Source: Bacteroidales bacterium
GTDB taxonomy: Bacteria; Bacteroidota; Bacteroidia; Bacteroidales; Marinilabiliaceae
Reading direction: 5' to 3'
DNA: 40,929 bases
Assembly: GCA_024401365.1 (NCBI GenBank)
Contig: JAKSLE010000022.1
Coordinates: 1 to 40,929 of the forward strand
Below, one piece after another: positions 9,777 to 18,063 of this stretch; within the stretch, counting starts at the first letter, position 1; each line of letters starts with the position of its first letter. The notes below the pieces were generated by a model. That model did not search any database, was not told the origin of the DNA, and worked only from the letters and a program-made list of their open reading frames with translations. The position numbers were made by a program, and so were the translations under genes.

Positions 9777-11108
9777 ATGAAAAGGATAGTAATGACAGTA
9801 GGCTTGGCGCTGATGTTCGCGGGAGCAATTATGGCGCAAGAGCAGGGGAGTGGCAAGAAGAAAGTATGGACACTTAAAGAATGTGTAGAGTATGCGATTG
9901 AGAACAATCTTGAGATAAAGAGAATGGAGCAATCGTATGCCAGTGGAGAAGTGCAGTTGGACAATGCCAAGAAGCAATATTTGCCTTCGCTATCAGCCTC
10001 GGTATATCAAGGATTTGATTTTGGTAGAGGTTTGACCTCCAACAATACATATGCGAATAGGAATACCAGCAATACCAATGTAGGTGTAAATGCGCAGTTG
10101 ACACTCTTTGAGTATGGCAGGGCAGCGCAGAAGAAATCGGCAGAGTTCAATCTCAATGCTGCGTTAGCGGACCTAGAAAATGCCAAGGACAATGTTGGCA
10201 TAGCGGTAGCAAGAGCATATCTACAGGTATTATATGCGAAAGAGATGGTAGGGGTAGACGAGAAGCAGTTGGAGCTCTCGGAGTTGCAGCTCACGCAAAA
10301 AGAGTCGCTACTCCAACAAGGCAAGGCGGCAGAATCGGATGTTTATCAAGCAAAGAGTAGGGTAGCATCAGACAAGATGACGCTTGTTAAGGCCAAGAAT
10401 GACTATGAGTTGGCGCTTCTTGACCTCAGTCAGTCGCTCGAGCTGCCATCGCCAGAAGGTATGGAAGTAGAGATACCTACCATAGATGTGATGCAGTTGC
10501 AAGCTACATCGCCAGAGCAGATATATACAGAAGCATTACTTTGTCGTGACGATATTAAGGCTGCGCAGTACAGAGAGCAAGCTGCGGAGCAATCGATAGT
10601 ATCTGCTAAAGCTGGACATATACCTACCTTGTCGGCTTCGGCAGGAGTGAATACCAATTACTATAGTGTGAAAGGTATGGATAATCCATCGTTTGGAGAT
10701 CAGGTAAGTGATAACCTCAGTAAATCGGTATCGCTCAATCTTCAGATTCCGATCTTCTCGAGATTTTCAGTTTCAAACCGTGTAAAATCTGCCAAGATAG
10801 AAAAGATCAGTTCTACCATTGCTATAGACCAAGCCAAGAAGAGTCTGTATAAGGAGATCCAGCAAGCATTCTACAATGCAGAGAGTGCCAGAGCTCAGTA
10901 TGAGGCTAGTATTGTTGCTCAAGAGGCAGCTAAGGAGTCGCTAGATATGCAGACAAAGAAGTTCTCAGCAGGTAGAATTACGCAGACAGAGTACAATGAG
11001 GCTGTGAATGCATGGAGTAAGTCGGAATCAGATATGGTACAAGCAAAGTATCAGTTTGCATTTGCAGTAAAGATACTTGACTTTTACAGAGGGGCAGAGA
11101 TGCAATAG
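9777..11108 (+). CDS. TolC-family outer membrane efflux protein
   Basis: A 443-residue outer-membrane channel. A signal peptide (about 1-20, ending IMAQ) precedes two repeated OEP halves, each with long helices; KVWTLKECVEYAIENNLEIK opens the first as in many Bacteroidota TolC homologues. The length is typical of the family. It is the last gene of the efflux operon and is followed by a hairpin terminator, so ATPase, two permeases, adaptor and channel form a complete tripartite pump without genes outside the operon. Confidence 0.92.
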   Translation: MKRIVMTVGLALMFAGAIMAQEQGSGKKKVWTLKECVEYAIENNLEIKRMEQSYASGEVQLDNAKKQYLPSLSASVYQGFDFGRGLTSNNTYANRNTSNTNVGVNAQLTLFEYGRAAQKKSAEFNLNAALADLENAKDNVGIAVARAYLQVLYAKEMVGVDEKQLELSELQLTQKESLLQQGKAAESDVYQAKSRVASDKMTLVKAKNDYELALLDLSQSLELPSPEGMEVEIPTIDVMQLQATSPEQIYTEALLCRDDIKAAQYREQAAEQSIVSAKAGHIPTLSASAGVNTNYYSVKGMDNPSFGDQVSDNLSKSVSLNLQIPIFSRFSVSNRVKSAKIEKISSTIAIDQAKKSLYKEIQQAFYNAESARAQYEASIVAQEAAKESLDMQTKKFSAGRITQTEYNEAVNAWSKSESDMVQAKYQFAFAVKILDFYRGAEMQ

Positions 11109-11144
11109 TGAAATATACTTAATTTTGCTATCAGTTAAGGATGA

Positions 11145-11179
11145 GGATAGGCAGAAATGCCTACCCTTTTTCTATTTTT
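11145..11179 (+). terminator. Rho-independent terminator of the efflux operon
   Basis: TAGGCA (11148-11153), tetraloop GAAA, TGCCTA (11158-11163), extended by GG/CC around one bulged A, then a T-rich tail. It lies inside the upstream extension of the HAD frame, which argues against the early start of that frame. Confidence 0.75.
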
Positions 11180-11180
11180 G
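11173..11180 (+). promoter_or_regulatory. Possible -7 box for the HAD phosphatase gene
   Basis: TATTTTTG matches TAnnTTTG but has no -33 TTTG at the right spacing. It would start transcription almost at the ATG. A second match, TAATTTTG, at 11120-11127 also lacks a partner. Confidence 0.35.
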
Positions 11181-11188
11181 CACTCGAT

Positions 11189-11959
11189 ATGATAAAAGCA
11201 GCATTTTTTGATTTAGACGGTACGTTGGTCAGTTTCAAGACTCACACTATCCCGGAATCTACAATAAAGGCATTAGACCTTTTGAGGAGTAATGGGGTAA
11301 GGTTGTTCATGGCATCGGGCAGGCACAGGAGCATGATGTACCAGTTGGGCGACCTTAAGTTTGACGGTTATGTCACGATAAATGGCTGCATTACATACGT
11401 AGATGGAAAGATTATCGATAAGCATCCCATTGCCAGGGATGTTGTGCAGAAGAAATTAGCATATATGGAAAAGCATCCGATGCCAAGTTGTTTTGTCTGT
11501 GAAGACGGGCTTGTCATGAACTATCTCAATAATGATACGGATACCATATTTGATCTATTGGCATTTCCTACGCCGCCGTTGAAAGATTTGCGAGAAGCGG
11601 TAAAGGGCAAAGACGTTTATCAATTTATCTCATTCTGTCCTAAAGAGCAAGATGACACTATGATGGCAGAGCTAGGAGGATGTGCGTCGGCCAGATGGCA
11701 TGAATTATTTACTGATATTGTGCCAAAGGATATTAGTAAAGTCACTGGTATTCAAGCCATAGAGCGGTTGATGGGCATTAGCAGGGAAGAAATTGCCACT
11801 TTTGGAGATGGAGGCAATGATGTAGAGATGCTAGAATATGCTGGATTAGGCATTGCTATGGGCAATGCGGCGCCAGAAGTACAAAAGAGAGCGAAAGAAG
11901 TCACCACGACGGTTGATGAAGATGGCATTTTGAATGCTGTTCAACGATGGATATTGTGA
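11189..11959 (+). CDS. Cof-type HAD-IIB family hydrolase
   Basis: A cytosolic 256-residue phosphatase of the haloacid dehalogenase superfamily. Motif I is FFDLDGTL (nucleophile D8, general acid D10), motif II is the serine in MASGRH, and motif IV is GDGGNDVEML near 206-215. The cap lies between motifs II and III, as in Cof/YbiV proteins that act on sugar phosphates, nucleotides or pyridoxal phosphate. The frame is open to an ATG at 11141, but that start lies within the upstream terminator; 11189 opens directly on the conserved MIKAAFFDLDGTL. The substrate is unknown. It is followed by the susC control region, which gives no firm functional link. Confidence 0.9.
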   Translation: MIKAAFFDLDGTLVSFKTHTIPESTIKALDLLRSNGVRLFMASGRHRSMMYQLGDLKFDGYVTINGCITYVDGKIIDKHPIARDVVQKKLAYMEKHPMPSCFVCEDGLVMNYLNNDTDTIFDLLAFPTPPLKDLREAVKGKDVYQFISFCPKEQDDTMMAELGGCASARWHELFTDIVPKDISKVTGIQAIERLMGISREEIATFGDGGNDVEMLEYAGLGIAMGNAAPEVQKRAKEVTTTVDEDGILNAVQRWIL

Positions 11960-12017
11960 AATAATCTTATTATTTGTTGTCTTTTCAGTCTTCATTTGGG
12001 CAGATTGTATGCTCAAA

Positions 12018-12195
12018 TTGCGCAAATTCATTGCGCAAAATTAAGGATTCTCACCTATATAATGCTTAATTTTTTGCGCAAATAATATACTCAATGCTTA
12101 GTTTTTTGCGCAAAAATCTGCTACTATGTTACGAAAAATAAAGTATTTGTAACGTGTAGAAAAGTGAAAATGCATTGTATTGCGCAATTTTGCGC
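12018..12195 (+). promoter_or_regulatory. Array of TTGCGCAA palindromes upstream of susC
   Basis: In the 334-base gap 11960-12293, perfect TTGCGCAA sites lie at 12018, 12031, 12074, 12106 and 12180, with a half copy TTGCGC at 12190. Two of them sit in a 22-base direct repeat that starts with AATGCTTA and ends in TTTTTTGCGCAAA (12061-12082 and 12093-12114), one mismatch between copies, exactly 32 bases apart, about three helical turns. They look like binding sites for a dimeric regulator of the SusCD pair. The rest of the gap is AT-rich with nothing else recognised. Confidence 0.6.
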
Positions 12196-12205
12196 TTGCA
12201 AGTTC

Positions 12206-12234
12206 TTGACACAAGTTAACATTTAGCTAATTTG
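12206..12234 (+). promoter_or_regulatory. Possible susC promoter
   Basis: TTGACA at 12206-12211, then 16 bases, then TAATTTG at 12228-12234. This is neither an exact TAnnTTTG box nor an exact sigma-70 promoter, but it is the best candidate between the palindrome array and the ATG. Confidence 0.35.
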
Positions 12235-12293
12235 ATCATGAACGAGCAAGCAATTCATAAAACTAACCCAAATTTAAATTTTAAGGTACGTCT

Positions 12294-15200
12294 ATGGCTA
12301 ATTACAGTACAGGACTAACCAGTAATGCTAAGATGATGAGAAACAATTATCGCAGAATGCTCTCATTACTCATGGCGATTTGTCTAACAGTATGTGCATT
12401 TGCACAGAACATGACAGTTACTGGTATTGTGACTTCTAAGTCAGACAACATGCCACTTCCAGGTGTGAATGTTGTCGAAGCAGGAACTACTAATGGTACT
12501 ATCACCGATTTTGATGGTAAGTATACATTAGTAGTAAAGCAAGGCTCAACCATTAACTTTACATTTATTGGTTTTGCTGAGCAATCACATCAAGCTGCTC
12601 CAACTATCAATGTAGCGATGGTTGATGAGACAGAGTTGCTTGGTGACGTTGTAGTAGTAGGTTACGGTACACAGCGTAAGGAAGCTGTTACAGGTTCCGT
12701 AGCATCAATGAACGGCGAGTCGATTCGTGAGGTTCCTGGTGGCAACATCACACAAAACCTTCAGGGTCGTATTGCTGGTGTAGAGATGGCGCAGACATCA
12801 TCTAAGCCAGGTGCAGAGATGCAGATCCGTATTCGTGGTACACGTTCATTGAACGCATCCAACGATCCATTGGTAGTATTGGATGGTATACCATTTGCAG
12901 GTAGTCTTGGTGATATCAACCCAAGCTCTATCAAGAGCATTGATATCTTGAAGGATGCCTCTGCAACAGCTATTTACGGTTCTCGTGGTGCTAACGGTGT
13001 TATTATCGTTACAACAAATAAGGGTACAAAGGGACAGAGTGCTAAGCTTACATACAGCGGTTACATTGGTGCAAAGACAGTATTTGCAAAGTTCCCAATG
13101 ATGAACGGCAAGCAGTTTGAGAAGCTTCGTGACTATGCTGGCAAGTATCCAGTAGATGGTGAAGACGAGAAGCGTGGTACAGACACTGACTGGCAGGATG
13201 AGATGTATGAGAATGGTCTTGTAATGAACCATGACGTTTCTGTAACAGGTGGTGGTGAGAAGAACGCATACAGCTTTGGTGCTGCATACTACAAGGAAGA
13301 GGCTGTAATTGCGCTTCAGGAGTACTCACGTATTTCTATGCGTGGATCATTGGATCAGGGTGTTGGTGACTACTTCAAGATTGGTTTCACAACAACAAAC
13401 AACTATACAGTTAAGTATGGTGACGACCTTGGTCTTTACAATGTACTTTCTCCATCTCCAATTGTAAGTCCAAAGAATTCAGACGGTACAAACAAGCGAG
13501 TTTTCCACTCTGCACAGGATGATTCTTGGACATATACAAGAGAGACACTTGAGGCACTTGGCGACAACTACATTGACAAGAAGATTGCTTACGGTACATA
13601 CAACAGTATCTATGGTGAGCTCTCTATTCCAGGCGTTGAAGGTCTTAAGTATCGTGTAAACGTTGGTTTGAATGCACGTTTTACAAATGATGGTCACTAT
13701 ACCGGCGAGGGTGTATTCTCTACAAATGCGCAAGAGCCATCATCTGCATCGCAGTCGAACTCGACAACAACAAACTGGGCAGTTGAGAACCTTATCACAT
13801 TTGACCGTTTGTTCGCAGACAAGCATCAAGTTAACTTCGTAGCAATGTACTCAGCAGAGAAGAGCCACTATCACAGCTCACACATGTCTGCACGTGACGT
13901 TCCTTACGAGGCATTCCAGTTCTACAACATTGGTCGTGCTAACGGTACAATCACAGTAAATCCTGACTATCAGGGTTACAACGAGACAGGTCTTATGTCT
14001 TGGATGGCACGTTTGATGTACTCTTACGACAGCAAGTATATGCTCAGCGTTGCTCTCCGTTCGGATGGTTCTAGCCGTTTGGCTGAGGGTAAGAAGTGGC
14101 ATACATACCCAGCTGTATCAGCAGGTTGGAATATTGCAAATGAGGATTTCTGGGGTGTAGAGCCAGTAAGCGCACTCAAGGTACGTGTAGGTTACGGTGA
14201 GACATCTAACCAGTCTGTAGATCCATACAAGACACTTGGTAGACTTGCGACACGTCCATACAACTTCGGCAGCTCGTACGAGACAGGTTTCTATGTATCG
14301 GAGCTTCCAAACCCAGACCTTGGTTGGGAGTATTCAACTACAATGAACTACGGTCTTGATTTCGGTTTGTTCAACGACCGTTTGACAGGTAGCTTCGAGT
14401 ACTATGTACAGCATACAAAAGACGTACTTCTTTCAGTAGGTCTTCCTTCAACATCGGGTGTAGGCAGCTTCATGGCTAACATTGGTGAGACAGAGAACAA
14501 GGGTTGGGAGTTGAACCTCAACGGTACAATTTTCCAAAACGATGACTGGACAATTGATGCTGGTTTCAACATCTACTCTAACAAGAACAAACTCGTTAAG
14601 CTTGCTTCAGATCAGAAGAAGGATGAGGGTAACGGTTGGTTCGTTGGTCACGCTATCAATGCAATCTACGATTATGAGTATGATGGTCTCTGGAATTCTT
14701 CAGACCCAGACTTCAAGTATCTCGACATCCTCGAGCCAGGTGGTAATGAGGGTATGATCAAGGTTAAGTACAACGTAGAGCGTGATTCAAGCGGCAAGCC
14801 AACACGTGCTATCGGTCCAGATGACCGTCAGATCATCGAGGTAGATCCAAAGGCGCAAGGTGGTTTCAACACACGTATTGCATGGAAGGGTCTTGACCTC
14901 TCGATTATTGGTGCATTCAAGTGTGGTGGCAAGTTGATTTCTACACTTCATGCAGCAGGCGGTTACCTCAACATGTTGACAGGTCGTCGTGGCAACGTAG
15001 ACGTAGACTACTGGACAGAAGAGAACAAGGGTGCTAAGTATCCAAAGCCAGGTGGTATTCAGAGTGGTGATAACCCAAAGTATGGTTCTACACTTGGTTT
15101 GTTTGATGGTTCATACTGCAAGATTCGTACAATCACACTTGGTTACAACCTTGACTCTGCAGCATGGTTCAAGAATGACGTAATCAAGACATGTCGTGCA

Positions 15201-15389
15201 TACTTCACAGTACAGAATCCTTTCGTAATCTCATCTGATTACCACAAGGAGACAGGACTTGATCCAGAGACAAACTCATACGGTAATGAGAACCAGGCAG
15301 TTGCAAGCTACAACCGCAGAATCCTCGTTGTTGGTACTAACACACCACAAACACGTTCGTTCATCTTTGGTCTTAACATGACATTCTAA
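12294..15389 (+). CDS. SusC/RagA family TonB-linked outer membrane receptor
   Basis: A 1031-residue outer-membrane importer that works with the SusD lipoprotein encoded next. After the signal peptide (ending CAFAQ) come a carboxypeptidase-regulatory-like domain (VTGIVTSKSDNMPLPGVNV), a TonB-box-like stretch (GDVVVVGYGTQ), the plug (IRIRGTRSLNASNDPLVVLDG to YGSRGANGVIIVTT) and a long beta barrel ending in FIFGLNMTF with a C-terminal Phe. No STN domain is seen, so signalling through an anti-sigma factor is not expected. The ATG at 12294 puts 13 residues before MMRNNYRR; a start at 12333 is equally possible. No glycoside hydrolase or regulator gene is adjacent, so the substrate is unknown. Confidence 0.94.
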   Translation: MANYSTGLTSNAKMMRNNYRRMLSLLMAICLTVCAFAQNMTVTGIVTSKSDNMPLPGVNVVEAGTTNGTITDFDGKYTLVVKQGSTINFTFIGFAEQSHQAAPTINVAMVDETELLGDVVVVGYGTQRKEAVTGSVASMNGESIREVPGGNITQNLQGRIAGVEMAQTSSKPGAEMQIRIRGTRSLNASNDPLVVLDGIPFAGSLGDINPSSIKSIDILKDASATAIYGSRGANGVIIVTTNKGTKGQSAKLTYSGYIGAKTVFAKFPMMNGKQFEKLRDYAGKYPVDGEDEKRGTDTDWQDEMYENGLVMNHDVSVTGGGEKNAYSFGAAYYKEEAVIALQEYSRISMRGSLDQGVGDYFKIGFTTTNNYTVKYGDDLGLYNVLSPSPIVSPKNSDGTNKRVFHSAQDDSWTYTRETLEALGDNYIDKKIAYGTYNSIYGELSIPGVEGLKYRVNVGLNARFTNDGHYTGEGVFSTNAQEPSSASQSNSTTTNWAVENLITFDRLFADKHQVNFVAMYSAEKSHYHSSHMSARDVPYEAFQFYNIGRANGTITVNPDYQGYNETGLMSWMARLMYSYDSKYMLSVALRSDGSSRLAEGKKWHTYPAVSAGWNIANEDFWGVEPVSALKVRVGYGETSNQSVDPYKTLGRLATRPYNFGSSYETGFYVSELPNPDLGWEYSTTMNYGLDFGLFNDRLTGSFEYYVQHTKDVLLSVGLPSTSGVGSFMANIGETENKGWELNLNGTIFQNDDWTIDAGFNIYSNKNKLVKLASDQKKDEGNGWFVGHAINAIYDYEYDGLWNSSDPDFKYLDILEPGGNEGMIKVKYNVERDSSGKPTRAIGPDDRQIIEVDPKAQGGFNTRIAWKGLDLSIIGAFKCGGKLISTLHAAGGYLNMLTGRRGNVDVDYWTEENKGAKYPKPGGIQSGDNPKYGSTLGLFDGSYCKIRTITLGYNLDSAAWFKNDVIKTCRAYFTVQNPFVISSDYHKETGLDPETNSYGNENQAVASYNRRILVVGTNTPQTRSFIFGLNMTF

Positions 15390-15408
15390 TTTGATAAAGC
15401 AGTAAATT

Positions 15409-17304
15409 ATGAAACTCAGTAAATATTTTCTTGCTGCTGGTGCTTTGGCTTTGTTGGCAACATCATGTGATGATGTGCTAGAAGAGACACCTCGTGGCAT
15501 TTACACACCAGAGTACTTTAAGACAGAGAAGGGTGTTATGGGTGGTCTTACATCACAGTACACACACCTTCGTCAGATCTACAGTACATATTTCTATGCA
15601 TGGCTTGAGTGTGGTACAGACGAGTACACATACGGACAGTCGGCAGACAACAACTTCAAGGATGTTGACTTCACAGGTGTAGGTCAGTACAACTCAACAT
15701 CGAGCCGTTCGGACAACATGTGGGGATCGGCCTTCACAAACATCAATACAGCCAATGGTATTATTGAGAATGGTGAGGCAGCAAACCTTGATGCATCCCT
15801 CATAGCAGAAGCACGTTTCTTCCGTGCATACGACTACTTCCAGTTGGTACAGATTTTCGGTGGTGTACCACTTGACCTAGGTTCAGGCGAGTTGGCATTC
15901 AACACATCAAAGTCGCGTACATCAGTACGTAACACAGTACCAGAGGTATATGCAGCTATTTTTGCTGATCTTGAGAAGGCGGTAGCAGACCTTCCAGAGA
16001 AGCCACGTATGACAGGTACAGTAACAAAGACGACAGCACGTCTTATACTTGCCAAGGCATACTTGACATTTGGCTGGTGGCTTGAGAATCCAAAGGGTAT
16101 AGCAACATATCCTGCATGTGACCGCAAGGCGAAAGACGGCAAGAGCGCAGCACAATACTTCCAGATGGCATACGACATGGCACTTGACGGCATCAACAAC
16201 CCAGGTGTTTATGGTTTGAATGACACATATTACGAGACACACCTTGGTTCGAATGACCGCAATAAGGAGTGGCTTCTCTATGCAGACCACACAGAGGCAG
16301 ATGAGTTCTATGATGGTCAGAACCACGGTTATGCATCAGGTGGTGCATTTGACCAGATTTTCGTATGGTTCTCAACATCGAACTACTGTAACATCAAGAC
16401 GGCTGACGGAGTAGCAATTGGTCGTGAGGCAGCACAGGAGTATGGTCGTCCTTGGACACGTATGGCTCCTCCAGTAGATGTATTCACAAAGACATTTGCA
16501 GACAAGGAGAACGACTCACGTTATGATGGTACATTTGTAGGTGTATACCATGCAAACTGGCATCGTAATGGTGACTCTGCAAAAGAGCATGAAGGTGCAA
16601 ACGGCATGATGATACAGCAAGACGGTGCTGTACTCAGCTTCATTCCACAAGTTGAAGGTATTGACTATTCGAAGAATGGTGCTGGTGTAGGTGCTGGTAT
16701 TCTTCCAGGTCGTGCAGACTATGTAATAGGCTATGAGGATATCAACCGTATTCTTTACCCAGGTCTTTGGAAGCTTGGTACATATCGTACAGACAACAAT
16801 GGTGGTATGGGTTCGCCAAACGGTGGTATCACACGTCCTACATTGTTGGCTAAGTTCTCTGAGTTCTACCTTGTAGCAGCAGAGGCAGCAGTTAAGGGTG
16901 CTACAGGAGCTAAGTCGGCTCGTGACCTTGTAAATGTACTTCGTGCACGTGCAGGTAAGTGGGTATACTCAAATGCTGAGCATGTTGCCAAGGAAGAAGA
17001 TCACAGTGCAGAGATGGTAGCAGCTACACCTGAGACAATTGACATTGAGTACATTTTGGCAGAGCGTTCACGTGAGTTCTTTGGTGAAGGTCTTCGTCGT
17101 CTTGACTTGATCCGTACACAGATGTACAAGGAGATTGCTGGTACATATCGCATTGCTGGTAATGGCTATGGTGATCACGTAGCTGAGACATTCACACGAG
17201 ACTTCAAGGATCACAACTGGTTGGCTCCAATTCCACAAGGTCAGCTTGACGCTATGGAGATGACAGCTGACGAGAAGAAGGCTTATCAGAATCCAGGATA
17301 TTAA
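15409..17304 (+). CDS. SusD/RagB family nutrient-binding lipoprotein
   Basis: A 631-residue surface lipoprotein that caps the SusC barrel. The signal peptide ends in the lipobox LATSC with lipidated C20, followed by acidic DDVLEE, which fits the acidic surface-export signal known from Bacteroidota lipoproteins. SusD features include FFRAYDYFQLVQIFGGVPL near residue 140, TPR-type helices, and the C-terminal region ILAERSREFFGEGLRRLDLIR. It starts 19 bases after susC stops and is followed by a strong terminator, so susC-susD form a two-gene operon. The ligand is not predictable. Confidence 0.94.
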   Translation: MKLSKYFLAAGALALLATSCDDVLEETPRGIYTPEYFKTEKGVMGGLTSQYTHLRQIYSTYFYAWLECGTDEYTYGQSADNNFKDVDFTGVGQYNSTSSRSDNMWGSAFTNINTANGIIENGEAANLDASLIAEARFFRAYDYFQLVQIFGGVPLDLGSGELAFNTSKSRTSVRNTVPEVYAAIFADLEKAVADLPEKPRMTGTVTKTTARLILAKAYLTFGWWLENPKGIATYPACDRKAKDGKSAAQYFQMAYDMALDGINNPGVYGLNDTYYETHLGSNDRNKEWLLYADHTEADEFYDGQNHGYASGGAFDQIFVWFSTSNYCNIKTADGVAIGREAAQEYGRPWTRMAPPVDVFTKTFADKENDSRYDGTFVGVYHANWHRNGDSAKEHEGANGMMIQQDGAVLSFIPQVEGIDYSKNGAGVGAGILPGRADYVIGYEDINRILYPGLWKLGTYRTDNNGGMGSPNGGITRPTLLAKFSEFYLVAAEAAVKGATGAKSARDLVNVLRARAGKWVYSNAEHVAKEEDHSAEMVAATPETIDIEYILAERSREFFGEGLRRLDLIRTQMYKEIAGTYRIAGNGYGDHVAETFTRDFKDHNWLAPIPQGQLDAMEMTADEKKAYQNPGY

Positions 17305-17355
17305 TTGAAACTGTGACGATAAATTGAATGTGACCTTCCGAGAGGGAGGATTATA

Positions 17356-17387
17356 GAGGGTGTGCTTAGGCGCGCCCTCTTTTTTTG
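17356..17387 (+). terminator. Rho-independent terminator of the susCD operon
   Basis: GAGGGTGTGC (17356-17365), loop TTAG, GCGCGCCCTC (17370-17379), then a run of T. All ten pairs form, two of them G-U. Confidence 0.9.
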
Positions 17388-17407
17388 TTTGTTTGTGGGT
17401 AGGGGGT

Positions 17408-17576
17408 GGGTATATTCTGATAGGCTGGATGGTAGTTGTTGGTCGTAATTTTTTTATTTTGTAGGTAGTAGATGGGTATATGCTGATAGGCTGGAGGGTA
17501 GTTGTTGGTCGTAATTTTTGTGTTATGAGGTAGGCTGGTGGTATAAGGGAGGGTAGTGTTTGCTCGCAGTTTTTTA
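17408..17576 (+). repeat. Intergenic tandem repeat, 66-bp period
   Basis: Two 46-base units at 17408-17453 and 17474-17519 differ at only two positions; a diverged third copy lies at about 17531-17576. Each ends in TTGGTCGTAATTTTT, a core that recurs in the repeat at 36484. The strand is strongly G+T rich, and no open frame or hairpin explains it. Confidence 0.8.
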
Positions 17577-17632
17577 TTGGATAGAGTATTAGTGGTCTTT
17601 AGGTATTAGTAGTATCTACGAAACTTTTTTCA

Positions 17633-17640
17633 TAGATTTG
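17633..17640 (+). promoter_or_regulatory. -7 promoter box of the structured RNA
   Basis: TAGATTTG, an exact TAnnTTTG, lies just before the first stem of the RNA. No TTTG is present at -33, so the promoter may be weaker or need an activator. Confidence 0.6.
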
Positions 17641-17645
17641 CGTTG

Positions 17646-17981
17646 AATTAGATATTACCTCCACGCTGAGGGCATGGCTCGACGGGGCTGTGTGGGTGTG
17701 GAAGTATGCTTTATACATAAAAATGGCGCTATAATTCGCCTGTCGGTTGACGCTTTGAAACTTAGGAACTTTCAGAATTTGTTATCAACGACAGAGTAGA
17801 GATAGACGTCACGGGAAGGTATATACCTCCTGAGGGTGTACTGTGGGCTTATGGCTCGTGGTACACCTGTGGGAGTACATATATACTTATCAGCGTGGAT
17901 GTCTCTCTGTATATGTCTATAACAAAGGTTTCCTAAGACCTCAAGGCGTGGACAGTCAGAGAATGACTCCACGCTTTTTTT
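17646..17981 (+). ncRNA. Candidate structured noncoding RNA of about 335 nt
   Basis: This unit has its own -7 box and a strong terminator. A long-range nine-pair helix joins TCCACGCTG (17660-17668) to CAGCGTGGA (17891-17899). Inside it are GGCG/CGCC (17725-17728, 17737-17740), a nine-pair bulged helix 17741-17750 with 17785-17793 that carries an apical hairpin 17754-17776, and a long hairpin 17819-17886 of about 23 pairs. Outside it, AGGT/ACCT (17926-17941) closes a loop TTCCTAAG. That loop is the exact complement of CTTAGGAA in the apical loop at 17761-17768, an eight-pair kissing interaction. It lacks recognisable tmRNA, RNase P, SRP or cobalamin-riboswitch motifs. A Bacteroidales-1-type RNA, also described as running from promoter to terminator, is a possible relative. 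No long coding frame was found in it. Confidence 0.65.
17946..17981 (+). terminator. Rho-independent terminator of the structured RNA
   Basis: GCGTGGA (17946-17952) pairs with TCCACGC (17968-17974), with inner GTCA/TGAC and loop GAGAA, then seven T. The stem strand also matches the RNA's own first helix. Confidence 0.9.
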
Positions 17982-18023
17982 GTGGGTATATGCGAATGAG
18001 AGTTTTTGAAAAATGCTGGTTTA

Positions 18024-18031
18024 TAGATTTG
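18024..18031 (+). promoter_or_regulatory. -7 box upstream of the frameshifted gene
   Basis: TAGATTTG is an exact TAnnTTTG 33 bases before the ATG at 18064. There is no TTTG at the N19 position. Confidence 0.45.
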
Positions 18032-18063
18032 GAGTTGACTGGCGGGAAAGAAAATAATAATAA

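Noticed and set aside
11141-11188. Upstream ATG for the HAD phosphatase
   Set aside because: It lies within the efflux operon terminator, and the extra residues precede the conserved start.
17646-17981. tmRNA, RNase P RNA, SRP RNA or 6S RNA for the structured unit
   Set aside because: No tRNA-like T arm or tag frame, none of the conserved RNase P core sequences, no SRP tetraloop helix, and it is longer than a typical 6S RNA. The CTCGACGGGG stretch only superficially recalls tmRNA.
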